NCBI GenBank assembly: GCA_015296085.1
Contig: DVDT01000108.1
Coordinates: 1 to 51,084, forward strand
Direction of reading: 5' to 3'
DNA length: 51,084 bases
Source of the DNA: Trichormus sp. M33_DOE_039
Lineage (GTDB): Bacteria > Cyanobacteriota > Cyanobacteriia > Cyanobacteriales > Nostocaceae
Shown: in pieces, positions 8,218 through 15,813 of the stretch
How positions within the stretch are numbered: position 1 is the stretch's first letter
Layout of the letters: each line of letters opens with the position of its first letter
Translations under genes and position numbers: made by a program
Notes under the pieces: model-generated
The model's database searches: none
The model's input: only the letters and a program-made list of their open reading frames with translations
What the model was told of the DNA's origin: nothing

Positions 8218-8673
8218 ATGAAGCTCGGAAAAACTTCCCAAGAATGTGCTGTCAGAGTTATGGACACAATTCCATTATTGATGCGGTTTATCCGAGCTGA
8301 TATGCGAAGTCACAGTGCTGACTCTCTTTCCATACCACAATTGCGATCGCTAGCATTTCTGAAACGTCGTCCTGGTGCTTCATTATCTGAGGTAGCAGAT
8401 CATCTTGGTGTCACCTGTGCTACAGCATCAACAACAATTGAACGGCTAGTGCAACGCCATCTAGTGCAACGTACTGATCATCCCCAAGAACGGCGGCGAA
8501 TAGTCCTTAATTTAACACCAGAGGGTAAGCAACTCTTAGAGCAGTCCCAAGACAAAACTCGCGCTCATATCGCCGATATCTTAGATGATTTGACACCAGA
8601 ACAAATAAGACAAATTGAAATCAGTTTGACTCTCTTGAAAAATGTCTTTGAAAAAACCGAACTCTCTCCTTAG
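8218..8673 (+). CDS. MarR-family transcriptional regulator
   Basis: A 151-residue winged-helix repressor. The central region 'LSIPQLRSLAFLKRRPGASLSEVADHLGVTCATASTTIERLVQRHLVQRTDHPQERRRIVLNLTPEG' (about 39-105 of the product) carries the MarR helix-turn-helix and the wing motif with its DxRRR-like element. Helices at both ends would dimerise. I prefer ATG 8218, with AGGAG at 8201-8205, over the in-frame GTG at 8167. The gene is divergent from the membrane hydroxylase/SDR fusion and preceded by a 14-bp palindrome. It may therefore control itself and that gene in response to a small phenolic or lipophilic ligand, as is common in the family. The ligand is unknown. Confidence 0.9.
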   Translation: MKLGKTSQECAVRVMDTIPLLMRFIRADMRSHSADSLSIPQLRSLAFLKRRPGASLSEVADHLGVTCATASTTIERLVQRHLVQRTDHPQERRRIVLNLTPEGKQLLEQSQDKTRAHIADILDDLTPEQIRQIEISLTLLKNVFEKTELSP

Positions 8674-8768
8674 AAGTTAAGAGCATTTCGACTTTGGGAT
8701 TTTAGACTGAGATTGCATCTCCAGGACTCAATTTGTTACTTGCTTGATGTGCTTTCTGCAAAGCTAAT

Positions 8769-8954
8769 TTATATAACCAGACAGGAAATCTCCATCTCCG
8801 TCACCAATGCTAAGGTTTTCTTACCTGTAGTGATAAGAGCAGTATCGACATAATCAGCAACACGACAAGCCAACGTAAGTATACTGTGCAAAATAATTTT
8901 AGGCTGCAATAACTCAGTTTTCCAGGGCAATCTGGTATCACTCTCTCTATACAT
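8769..8954 (-). CDS. Possible small protein of unknown function
   Basis: An open frame of 61 codons begins at ATG 8954, with AGGTGAAG just upstream. The product shows no recognisable domain and only moderate hydrophobicity in the middle (HSILTLACRVADYVDTALI). It lies in a 412-bp stretch (8674-9085) between marR and psb34 that holds no other gene. A chance frame is at least as likely as a real gene. Confidence 0.2.
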   Translation of the reverse strand: MYRESDTRLPWKTELLQPKIILHSILTLACRVADYVDTALITTGKKTLALVTEMEISCLVI

Positions 8955-9019
8955 GTCTTCACCTACCGCCTGATAAGGACTGTTTATTACCTTTATCAGT
9001 CTTTTCTTGTCAAGTCAGG

Positions 9020-9058
9020 TTGACATTTTGTAACAAACTTGTTAAATTTATTTACATA
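9020..9058 (+). promoter_or_regulatory. Candidate psb34 promoter with HLR1-like element
   Basis: TTGACA (9020-9025) is followed after 17 bp by TAAATT (9043-9048), a plausible sigma-70 promoter giving a leader of about 30 nt. Overlapping the -10 region, GTTAAATT-TA-TTTACATA (9041-9058) matches the RpaB-binding HLR1 pattern of high-light genes with one mismatch in the first half-site. This is seen in sequence only. Confidence 0.4.
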
Positions 9059-9085
9059 AGTTGACAAAATACAGCAAAAACATTT

Positions 9086-9256
9086 ATGTATACCACCATT
9101 AACGAAAACGGCATTTTAAATAACTACGCAAAAGAACCTGAAATGTACTATGCTACATACCCCAGCCAAGAGCAGCAACGCAGCTACGCATCACAAGCCG
9201 CATACGCTACATTGCTTGTTGCTACTTTAGTTTTAGTGGCTTTGGGCGTTAGCTAA
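9086..9256 (+). CDS. psb34: Psb34 (Ssl1498-like) photosystem II assembly protein
   Basis: A 56-residue protein too short for usual ORF thresholds. It starts MYTTINENGILNNYAKEPEM, continues with a YPSQEQQRSYA segment and ends in a single transmembrane helix (about 38-56, LLVATLVLVALGVS). This is the typical layout of the Ssl1498/Psb34 family of light-harvesting-like proteins, whose soluble N-terminus begins MYTTxxExGxLNNYA. Psb34 binds CP47-containing photosystem II assembly intermediates in thylakoids and affects attachment of Hlip proteins. The gene is monocistronic, with a promoter candidate at 9020-9048 and a terminator at 9307-9333. No ribosome-binding sequence is obvious. Recognition is by remembered family sequence; alternatives are unlikely given the near-diagnostic N-terminus. 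Confidence 0.9.
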   Translation: MYTTINENGILNNYAKEPEMYYATYPSQEQQRSYASQAAYATLLVATLVLVALGVS

Positions 9257-9306
9257 ATTTTAAACTCGGTTAAGGTTTCTCATCGTCATTCGGACTTCTC
9301 CTAATC

Positions 9307-9333
9307 ACCCCATCTGCAAAGTTGGGGTTTTTT
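9307..9333 (+). terminator. Terminator after psb34
   Basis: ACCCCA (9307-9312) pairs with TGGGGT (9323-9328) around a 10-nt loop, followed by a run of six T (9328-9333). It is located 50 bp after the psb34 stop. Confidence 0.8.
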
Positions 9334-9351
9334 GTTGGAAGTAATTATCTA

Positions 9352-9741
9352 TCATGAACACTCGTAAATTTCTAAAGGTAAATTGTCTGGGTCTTTAAAG
9401 AAAGTAAATTTTCTGCCTGTAATCTCGTCTACTCTGATATTTTCTACTTCTAAATCATGAGATTTTAAGTAACTGATAGCTTCTTCTACATTCTCAACAG
9501 CAAAAGCTAAATGTCTTAGACCACACGCCTCTGGATTACTTGCTCGCTGGGGAGGAAAGGGAAAAGAAAATAACTCGATTTGAGTATTTTCATTAATACG
9601 TAAATCTAATTTATAGGAATTTCTGGCGGGTCGAAAAGTCTCTTGAATAATCCCAAAACCTAGAATATTTACATAAAAATTTTTCGAGCTTTCGTAGTCG
9701 GAACAAATAATTGCTATGTGATGAATGCCAGTAGTTTTCAT
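9352..9741 (-). CDS. VOC-family metalloprotein, YaeR type
   Basis: A 129-residue vicinal-oxygen-chelate protein. The true start is ATG 9741 (MKTTGIHHIAIICSDYESS); the longer upstream frame overlaps the vWA gene. The sequence resembles E. coli YaeR (also 129 aa) closely in motifs: HHIAIICSDY, 'IELFSFPFPPQRASNPEACGLRHLAF' and 'GRKFTFFKDPDNLPLEIYE'. Metal ligands are expected at the first His (HHIA), at H in GLRHLAF and at E in LEIYE. Family members are glyoxalase-like dioxygenase-fold enzymes, and the YaeR substrate is not established. The start codon lies 4 bp after the stop of the second vWA gene, so the three genes are read as one operon. Confidence 0.9.
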   Translation of the reverse strand: MKTTGIHHIAIICSDYESSKNFYVNILGFGIIQETFRPARNSYKLDLRINENTQIELFSFPFPPQRASNPEACGLRHLAFAVENVEEAISYLKSHDLEVENIRVDEITGRKFTFFKDPDNLPLEIYECS

Positions 9742-9745
9742 GGGA

Positions 9746-11029
9746 TCAAGAACTTTGTAAAATTGTCTTAGCGGCAATACGAGTTTTCTTGAGGTCTGCA
9801 TCTGAGAGTTCTTGCCCAGATTGTAGGCGAGTAGCAGAGGTTTGCAAAACTGTAGCGGCGTTTTTATCACCAATTTGTAAAGCTGTTTTTGCCGCAGTTT
9901 GTAACATGGTGGCTGCGCCAGAGCGATCGCCCTGTTGTAATTTAGTCTCAGCTAACTGAGTTTGGCGATATTTTGCTACAGCCAAAATCCACTGATGCAC
10001 TTGAGAATTGAAGTCTGGTTGATATACCTCCAAAACGTTGGCATACACTGGCCAAATTGGCGACAGTAAACCCTCTTGCTCCATAGATGGATCATCATAG
10101 CGGATCTGCACATTCCCAATTACCTGTTCTCCTAGTGGTAACTTTCCTAAGTACAAATTTGCTAAAATTACCCGTTCTACATCTTTCATCAAATCCCCCA
10201 GGCGTACAGCAAAACTACCATCACTGGCTGTGTCCACAGGTAACTCAATAATATCTGGGGAAACTTGAGCAACAGGTTTGAGTTCTGCTAGCCTGATATG
10301 AGGTTGTAAAGATAGTTGCAAGTAAGCATTGGTTAAGCCTACTGACTGTACCCGTGTGAACAGACGATTAAATTGATGAATAGCTTGTTCTGGTCGCTCA
10401 ATATGGGCGAGAGTTCCGCCACCAGCATCAGCAATTTTTTCGAGTAAATCTTGATTCCAGTGATTGCCAAATCCTAGAGTATTGATGGTGAGGTTAATTT
10501 TTGCTGCTTTTTTAGCGAATTCTAAACACCGCCTACCGTCATCATGACCAAATTCCCACTTCCAAATTTTCAGACTGCTTTCACCGTGACCATCGGTAAG
10601 GAGAAAAGCTTGGGAAACAGTACCTCTTGTCCCCTTCATCAATTCTGTAATTCCTAGTTGTAACCCCTCAGCAATCGCCGTACCACCGCTAGCAGTTAAT
10701 TTCTTGCTAATTTGAGATTTGATATTTTCGGGGTCAAGCACCAGTTGATTCGGGATGATGACCACAGCAGAACCCGCAAAAGCGACAACAGAAATGCGAT
10801 CGTGAGGTTCTAGTCGATCTAATAATCGCTCTACAGCCTGAATCACGGTTTTCAAAGGCTGACCGTGCATCGAACCACTTTGATCCAAAATTAAGCATAA
10901 ATTTAAAGGTAAATTATGCTCAAATTGGTCAGCAATCGCAGAAATAGAAATTGCCAATTGACGCTGACTATTGAGTTGAGCTGCATCAAGATTGTGATCA
11001 CTTAAGGCTGAGAGCAATTGGACTTTCAT
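9746..11029 (-). CDS. vWA-domain protein, second of a tandem pair
   Basis: A 427-residue cytoplasmic vWA (VWFA) protein with an intact MIDAS metal site: DQSGS (D49, S51, S53), T117 in GGTAIAEG and D146 in LLTDGHGE. It follows the layout of Ca-activated chloride-channel-like/YfbK-type vWA proteins: an N-terminal strand segment, vWA at about 40-230, a beta-sandwich middle and a helical C-terminus (residues 350-427, KLQQGDRSGAATMLQTAAKTAL). It is a close paralogue of the upstream gene over its whole length, so the pair arose by tandem duplication. The start codon overlaps the upstream stop by 4 bp (ATGA), implying translational coupling. The partner is unknown; vWA proteins typically bind protein ligands through the metal ion. 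An insertion after the MIDAS Asp (SLKIWKWEFGHDDG) distinguishes it from its paralogue. Confidence 0.9.
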   Translation of the reverse strand: MKVQLLSALSDHNLDAAQLNSQRQLAISISAIADQFEHNLPLNLCLILDQSGSMHGQPLKTVIQAVERLLDRLEPHDRISVVAFAGSAVVIIPNQLVLDPENIKSQISKKLTASGGTAIAEGLQLGITELMKGTRGTVSQAFLLTDGHGESSLKIWKWEFGHDDGRRCLEFAKKAAKINLTINTLGFGNHWNQDLLEKIADAGGGTLAHIERPEQAIHQFNRLFTRVQSVGLTNAYLQLSLQPHIRLAELKPVAQVSPDIIELPVDTASDGSFAVRLGDLMKDVERVILANLYLGKLPLGEQVIGNVQIRYDDPSMEQEGLLSPIWPVYANVLEVYQPDFNSQVHQWILAVAKYRQTQLAETKLQQGDRSGAATMLQTAAKTALQIGDKNAATVLQTSATRLQSGQELSDADLKKTRIAAKTILQSS

Positions 11030-12282
11030 TTCGGAGGGGTATCTTGCAAGACAGTTTTTGAGACGATTCTGGTTTTCTTGCGATCGCTTTCTGATAAATC
11101 CTGCCCAGCTTGCAGTTGCGTTGCTGAGGTTTGCAAAACTGTCGCCGCACCTGTGTCACCCATTTGCAGAGCAGTTTTCGCCGCAGTTTGTAACATAGTA
11201 GCCGCACCAACGCGATCGCCTTGCTGTAATTTGGCTTCTGCTAATTGGGTTTGACGATATTTCGCCAAAGCTAAAATCGATTGCTGCACCTGGGGATTAG
11301 GTTCTGGTTGGTAGACTCTAACGACATTGGCATAAACGGGGGTGTTGAGCGTAAATAACCCGTTTTGATTTTGGGATGGATTATCGTAGCGAACCTGCAC
11401 ATTAGCAATTGGCTGTTTACCTTCAGGCAACTGTCCCAGATAAATATTAGCCAAAATCACCCTTTCTACATCCTTCATCAAATCTCCGAGGCGGACAGCA
11501 AAACGTCCATCACTTTCTTGTTGCACGGGTAACTCAATTGTGTCTGGTGCAACTTGGGCAATGGGTTTGAGTTCCGCTAACCTGACATTGGGCATGAGGG
11601 AGAATAACAGATAAGCATTAGTTAAACCCACCGTTTGAATACGACTAAACAAACGGCCAAATTCATCTACTGCTTGCTCTGGTTTTTGGATATAAGACAA
11701 AGATCCTAAACCAGCATCAGCAATTTTTTCTAAAATATCTTGATTCCAGTTATCACCAAATCCGAGAGTATTTAAAGTCAAATTATAACCAGCCGCCAAC
11801 TGAGCAAATTTTAAACAGCGATTGTTATCACCGTGTTCATTCTCCCCATCAGTCAACAAAAACGCCTGGGAAACCGTTTCTTTCTTTCCTTTGGCTAACT
11901 CTTCAATCCCCAAACGCAAACCTTCATCAATGGCTGTACCACCGTCCGCGGCTAAACGGCTGATTTGTTTTTTGATTTGTGCGGGATCTGCGATCGCTTG
12001 ATTCGGGACTAAGACCTTAGCACGGTGATCGAAGGCTACCACACTCAGGCGATCGCCAGGTTTAAGCCTATCCACCAACTGATTTGCCGCTTGCTTAACA
12101 GTTTCTAACGGTCGCCCATTCATCGAACCACTATGGTCAAGAATTAAGCATAAATTCAGGGGAACAGTACGGTCTTGAGGTTCTGCACCAGCTGAAATAG
12201 AAATTGCCAACTGACGCTGACTGTTGGCTTGGTTCGCGTCCAGATTAGCATCATTGAGAACAGGCTGTAAATTAACTTTCAT
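11026..12282 (-). CDS. vWA-domain protein, first of a tandem pair
   Basis: A 418-residue vWA protein with a complete MIDAS site: DHSGS (D49, S51, S53), T116 in GGTAIDEG and D145 in LLTDGENE. ATG 12282 (MKVNLQPV) is chosen over the in-frame TTG at 12297 because the paralogue starts with the matching MKVQLLSA. The domain order is the same as in the paralogue: vWA, beta-rich middle ('GDLMKDVERVILANIYLG') and helical C-terminal tail. The tail ends about 9 residues longer (VLQDTPPK). It heads a three-gene operon (vWA, vWA, VOC protein) behind an STRR-rich intergenic region of 432 bp. Neither protein has a signal peptide or membrane helix, so both act in the cytoplasm or at the membrane inner face. 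Function is not known. Confidence 0.9.
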   Translation of the reverse strand: MKVNLQPVLNDANLDANQANSQRQLAISISAGAEPQDRTVPLNLCLILDHSGSMNGRPLETVKQAANQLVDRLKPGDRLSVVAFDHRAKVLVPNQAIADPAQIKKQISRLAADGGTAIDEGLRLGIEELAKGKKETVSQAFLLTDGENEHGDNNRCLKFAQLAAGYNLTLNTLGFGDNWNQDILEKIADAGLGSLSYIQKPEQAVDEFGRLFSRIQTVGLTNAYLLFSLMPNVRLAELKPIAQVAPDTIELPVQQESDGRFAVRLGDLMKDVERVILANIYLGQLPEGKQPIANVQVRYDNPSQNQNGLFTLNTPVYANVVRVYQPEPNPQVQQSILALAKYRQTQLAEAKLQQGDRVGAATMLQTAAKTALQMGDTGAATVLQTSATQLQAGQDLSESDRKKTRIVSKTVLQDTPPK

Positions 12283-12302
12283 AACCCAAACTTCCAAGGA
12301 TA

Positions 12303-12480
12303 TTTCACAAACAAGAGAGGGGTGTAGGGGTTTAGGGGTGTAAGGGTGTAAGGGTGTAAGGCTTCCTTGCGGGACGCTGCGCGAACGCCGTAAGCGTCAG
12401 ATGAACGGGTGTAAGGGTGTAAGAAATTTCATCCCCTATACCCCTATACCCCTATACCCCTATACCCTCATACCCCTCCC
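12303..12480. repeat. STRR tracts with an embedded dispersed repeat
   Basis: Plus-strand heptamers (GGGTGTA, AGGGGTG) at 12319-12361 and 12407-12423 are followed by reversed-sense heptamers (CCCCTAT) at 12433-12475, so the region can fold back on itself. A segment with GCGGGACGCTGCGCGAACGC and the short arms GACGCT/AGCGTC lies between them (12362-12400). I recognise that type as a common Nostoc intergenic repeat. The remaining part of the 432-bp gap (12481-12714) probably holds the clpR promoter, but no clear boxes are visible. Confidence 0.8.
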
Positions 12481-12714
12481 TGACCCATTACATATTCTTG
12501 AATAACTTCAAATCGCTACAATAGTGCTACGGAAAACTTAATTAAAGCAATCCATTAATATTTTTCAGATAATATATTCAGAATATCTTAGAAGCCACCT
12601 GTTGGCAGATGCCAAGCTATATTAGCCATGAGCGAGAAAACCGCACTTGAAGATAGCTAGCATCACGCTAGGATGTAATACAGTTAACGGCAAACTTTCA
12701 GGCTATCACTTGCT

Positions 12715-13404
12715 ATGGAAAGATCACCCATTAAGGCTGTGCAAGCCTCTTACTACGGCGACAACCTCTACCGCACTCCACCACCAGATTTACCTTCTCT
12801 ACTCCTCAAAGAGCGAATAGTTTATCTGGGAATGCCTCTGGTTTCACCAGACGAATACAAGCGTCAAATGGGTGTTGACGTAACAAAGCTAATTATTGCC
12901 CAGTTACTATATCTCAAATTTGACAACCCAGACAAACCAATATTTTTCTACATCAACTCAACGGGGACATCCTGGTATACAGGGGATGCCATCGGCTATG
13001 AAACAGAAGCCTTCGCCATTTGCGATACCATCAACTATATCAAAACACCAGTACATACAATTTGCATTGGTCAGGCAATTGGCACAGCAGCACTAATTCT
13101 ATCAGCCGGAACCAAAGGCTATCGAGCTAGTTTACCTCATGCCACTATCGTACTTAACCAACCCCGAAGCGGCACACAAGGTCAAGCAACGGATATTCAA
13201 ATCTACGCCAAGGAAGTTTTAGCAAACAAGGCAGCTATCCTAGATATTTTCTCCAAAAATACTGGTCAGACAACTGAAAAAATTGCCAAAGACACTGAGC
13301 GGATGTTCTATCTGACCCCTCAACAAGCCAAAGAATATGGACTGATAGATCGTGTCTTAGACAGCATGAAAGACCTGCCCCAGCCCTTACCCATGATGGC
13401 TTAA
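12715..13404 (+). CDS. clpR: ClpR: catalytically inactive ClpP-like subunit
   Basis: A ClpP-family protein of 229 aa that lacks the whole catalytic triad. The serine position is Gly123 (GQAIGTAAL instead of ASMG), the histidine is Asn148 (IVLNQP instead of MIHQP) and the aspartate is Met197 (TERMFYL). The N-terminal extension and the INSTGTSWYTGDAIGYETEA region match cyanobacterial and plastid ClpR. In Synechococcus, ClpR forms a mixed core with ClpP3 that works with the ClpC chaperone. The gene is followed after 40 bp by a second ClpR-like gene and then an active clpP on the same strand, so the three probably supply subunits of one core. The start at 12715 is ATG in the context CTTGCTATGGAAAG. 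Confidence 0.93.
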   Translation: MERSPIKAVQASYYGDNLYRTPPPDLPSLLLKERIVYLGMPLVSPDEYKRQMGVDVTKLIIAQLLYLKFDNPDKPIFFYINSTGTSWYTGDAIGYETEAFAICDTINYIKTPVHTICIGQAIGTAALILSAGTKGYRASLPHATIVLNQPRSGTQGQATDIQIYAKEVLANKAAILDIFSKNTGQTTEKIAKDTERMFYLTPQQAKEYGLIDRVLDSMKDLPQPLPMMA

Positions 13405-13444
13405 GTTACTTACAATCATCCCTAGCCCCTTCTCATTAATCTCT

Positions 13445-14107
13445 ATGCCTGTTGATGCAGCACTTCGGGTGCCTTATAACATTCCTGGTAGTACCTCCTG
13501 GCAGTGGGTTAATATTTATACCCGGATGGCTCAAGAGCGCATTCTCTTCTTGAACCAGCCACTCACTACCGACCTGGCAAACTTCCTCATTTCCTTCATG
13601 CTGTATCTTGACTCAGAGGATCAGAGCAAACCCATCTACTTTTACATCAATTCCTTGGGTGATCCTGTCATGGCTGGTATGACCAATGAAATGGCGGGAA
13701 TGGAGTCGATTAAAGCTTGTCTGGCAATTTATGACACCATGCAGTACATTAAGTCAGAAATTGTCACCATCTGTCTGGGTCAAGCAGTTGGCATGGCAGC
13801 TTTGCTGCTATCATCTGGAGCGAAAGGGAAACGAGTCAGTTTACCTCACTCCAGTATTGCTCTTACCCAATTCCGCAGCGCAACTCGTGGTCAAGCAACA
13901 GACATTCAAGTGAATGCGGAAGAGGTGTTGCAAAAAAGAGCCTTGATTCACAGTATTTTCTCCCAAAACACAGGGCAGTCAACGGAAAAAATTGCCAAAG
14001 ATAGTGAACGTATTTTTTATATGACTCCCCAGGAAGCCAAAGAATACGGATTGATTGATCGCGTGCTGGAAAGTACCAAACAGTTACCAAACCCCACCCC
14101 AATTTGA
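13445..14107 (+). CDS. Second ClpR-like inactive ClpP paralogue
   Basis: A 220-residue ClpP-family protein, clearly separate from the gene before it but also without a triad. Gly116 replaces the serine (GQAVGMAAL), Thr141 the histidine (IALTQFR) and Ile190 the aspartate (SERIFYM). It carries an insertion of about 14-19 residues rich in Met (MTNEMAGMESIKACLAIYD, about 79-97) after the strand that ends in INSLGDPV, next to the place where ClpR and ClpP differ. Elsewhere it is closer to the active ClpP ([23 protein letters not shown]) than to ClpR. It may be a recent duplicate of clpP that lost activity, or a structural subunit of the same core. It lies in an operon-like row with clpR (40-bp gap) and clpP (142-bp gap). 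Confidence 0.85.
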   Translation: MPVDAALRVPYNIPGSTSWQWVNIYTRMAQERILFLNQPLTTDLANFLISFMLYLDSEDQSKPIYFYINSLGDPVMAGMTNEMAGMESIKACLAIYDTMQYIKSEIVTICLGQAVGMAALLLSSGAKGKRVSLPHSSIALTQFRSATRGQATDIQVNAEEVLQKRALIHSIFSQNTGQSTEKIAKDSERIFYMTPQEAKEYGLIDRVLESTKQLPNPTPI

Positions 14108-14123
14108 TCTCATCTCTCAATAC

Positions 14124-14161
14124 TCAACGGTATTTGACCCATTTGGGGAGCATACCGTTGA
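14124..14161. repeat. Intercistronic hairpin between clpR-like and clpP genes
   Basis: TCAACGGTAT (14124-14133) and ATACCGTTGA (14152-14161) are a perfect 10-bp inverted repeat around 18 nt that contain a CCCA/TGGG mini-stem. No T-run follows, so it is not a standard terminator. It could be an mRNA stability or processing site. Confidence 0.6.
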
Positions 14162-14249
14162 CAAGGGTGGTGTGAGACCCCGACAAAACACTACCTTCTT
14201 CTGACTTCTAAAATTTTTCTATTCTTATAGTCTCAAATCAAATTCTCCT

Positions 14250-14843
14250 ATGCCTATTGGTATTCCCAAAGTTCCGTATCGCCTCCCCGGCGGAAATTAT
14301 GAGCAGTGGATCGATCTCGAAGATCGTCTATTTCGTGAGCGCATTATTTTCTTAACACAGGAAGTAGATGACGGTATAGCTAATGCAATCGTCGCTTACT
14401 TGCTCTATTTAGATTCTGATGATCAGACAAAGCCAATTTATTTGTATATCAATTCTCCTGGTGGATCTGTTACCGCTGGGTTGGCAATTTACGACACCAT
14501 GCAGTACATTAAGTCCGAAGTGGTGACTATTTGCGTCGGGTTAGCAGCTTCTATGGGTTCTTTCCTGTTAGCAGCTGGTGCTAAAGGTAAACGCTTGGCC
14601 TTACCTCACTCTCGGATCATGATTCATCAACCTTCCGGTGGTACTCGCGGACAAGCAACTGATATCCAAATTGAAGCGGCGGAAATTGTCCGAATTCGTC
14701 ATCAGCTCAATCAAATTTATGCTGATAACACTGGTCAAGCTTTATCCAAGATTGAAAAAGACATGGATCGGGACTTTTTCATGTCTGCTCAAGAAGCCAA
14801 GGAATATGGTTTAATTGACCGTGTGATTGAAGAACGCGTGTAG
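14250..14843 (+). CDS. clpP: ClpP serine protease subunit (ClpP3 type)
   Basis: Active ATP-dependent Clp protease subunit (197 aa) with the full triad: Ser101 (GLAASMGS), His126 (MIHQP) and Asp175 (DRDFF). The N-terminus [15 protein letters not shown] is short and without a long propeptide. The length and the adjacency to clpR match the clpR-clpP3 pair of other cyanobacteria, where the two form a mixed ClpP3/R core that is essential and ClpC-dependent. Degradation of damaged or regulatory proteins in the cytoplasm is the expected role. The start lies in the context TCTCCTATGCC. It is 142 bp behind the ClpR-like gene, and an STRR-type tract (14845-14925) follows. Confidence 0.95.
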   Translation: MPIGIPKVPYRLPGGNYEQWIDLEDRLFRERIIFLTQEVDDGIANAIVAYLLYLDSDDQTKPIYLYINSPGGSVTAGLAIYDTMQYIKSEVVTICVGLAASMGSFLLAAGAKGKRLALPHSRIMIHQPSGGTRGQATDIQIEAAEIVRIRHQLNQIYADNTGQALSKIEKDMDRDFFMSAQEAKEYGLIDRVIEERV

Positions 14844-14844
14844 C

Positions 14845-14928
14845 ATAAGGAATAGGGAATAGGGAATAGCAGAAGAAATTTAACCAATAGTCCCTGCCCC
14901 ATTCTCCATTCCCCATTCCCAATGTCTC
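14845..14928. repeat. GGGAATA/CATTCCC short repeats
   Basis: GGAATAGG-type repeats (14851-14870) are followed by CCATTCCCCATTCCC (14906-14920), so the two halves are reverse-complement STRR-type tracts. They follow the clpP stop. No T-run identifies a terminator. Confidence 0.55.
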
Positions 14929-15047
14929 AAGACTTAACTAAATCTGTCAAATATGAACTATAAAATATAAGATTATTCACTATTATTAAAACTTTCGGTT
15001 GACAGCTAATGGCTGATAACTGAATATTCACTACTTAATAGATCAAA

Positions 15048-15701
15048 ATGGATCTCGGAGATTGCTACCGTTTATTGGGTTTAAGGTCGGGGGCCTCTTT
15101 TACCGACATTAAAACCTCTTACCGACGATTGGCGCAGCAATATCACCCGGATATTAACCCTGGTGATAAAAAAGCGAAGGATAAATTTATTGCCTTGACT
15201 GAGGCATACAGATTTCTATTGACTGTCGTCCCTCCAGAGGAGACAAACCCACAGACAAAGCGATCACCTACGGTGGGCGGAGCATCATCGCCTACCTATT
15301 CATCTCAACGCGAAGAAACTAAAACCACTACTTCAGCAAAAACCACTACAGCCACAGTCACTACAGAGAAACCATCCACAACTCAACCGCCAAACATTGC
15401 AGAAATTGAACAACGTCTGAAGTGGAAGACATACGAACAACTACAAAGATTTTTAAGAGAAAGACGATTTCCCCAAGCGATCGCCCTAGCCGAAGCCTTA
15501 GCCGCACGGTTACCCAAAGACGCAGAAGTTCGCCAATGGCAAGCGATCGCTTACCAAATTTGGGGACGCGCCCTGATTAATGAAAACCAACTCCTCAAAG
15601 CCAGAGTTTACCTGAAAAAAGCTTTAAAAACAGACCCTCATAATAAAACCTTATGGGAAGAAGTACAGCGTGACTTCCAAAAGTTAGAACAGATTTTTTA
15701 G
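15048..15701 (+). CDS. DnaJ-domain protein with C-terminal TPR-like helices
   Basis: A 217-residue type III J-protein. The J domain occupies residues 4-60 with the diagnostic HPD at 33-35 (QQYHPDINPG). A Thr/Ser/Pro-rich linker (about 70-120) follows, then a helical region (123-217) with TPR-like repeats (RRFPQAIALAEALAARLPKDAEVRQW, NQLLKARVYLKKALKTDPHNKTLW). It lacks the G/F region and zinc finger of classical DnaJ, so it is probably a specialised DnaK co-chaperone that brings a particular client through the TPR part. No transmembrane segment is visible. It lies 204 bp after clpP on the same strand and has no DnaK gene next to it. Chaperone-protease neighbourhood is suggestive but not proof of joint action. 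Confidence 0.9.
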   Translation: MDLGDCYRLLGLRSGASFTDIKTSYRRLAQQYHPDINPGDKKAKDKFIALTEAYRFLLTVVPPEETNPQTKRSPTVGGASSPTYSSQREETKTTTSAKTTTATVTTEKPSTTQPPNIAEIEQRLKWKTYEQLQRFLRERRFPQAIALAEALAARLPKDAEVRQWQAIAYQIWGRALINENQLLKARVYLKKALKTDPHNKTLWEEVQRDFQKLEQIF

Positions 15702-15813
15702 TCATTATTCATTATTAAACAGTCATTAGTGACCAGAAGAGGCAGAGCAGGTTGATTTCCGCTTTGTTGACTGGGGAGGGGATAGGGTAAAAATTCTCCC
15801 TAATCCCCAATCC

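Noticed and set aside
12303-12480. STRR tracts as a possible CRISPR array
   Set aside because: Units are 7 bp, contiguous and degenerate, without unique spacers and without cas genes.
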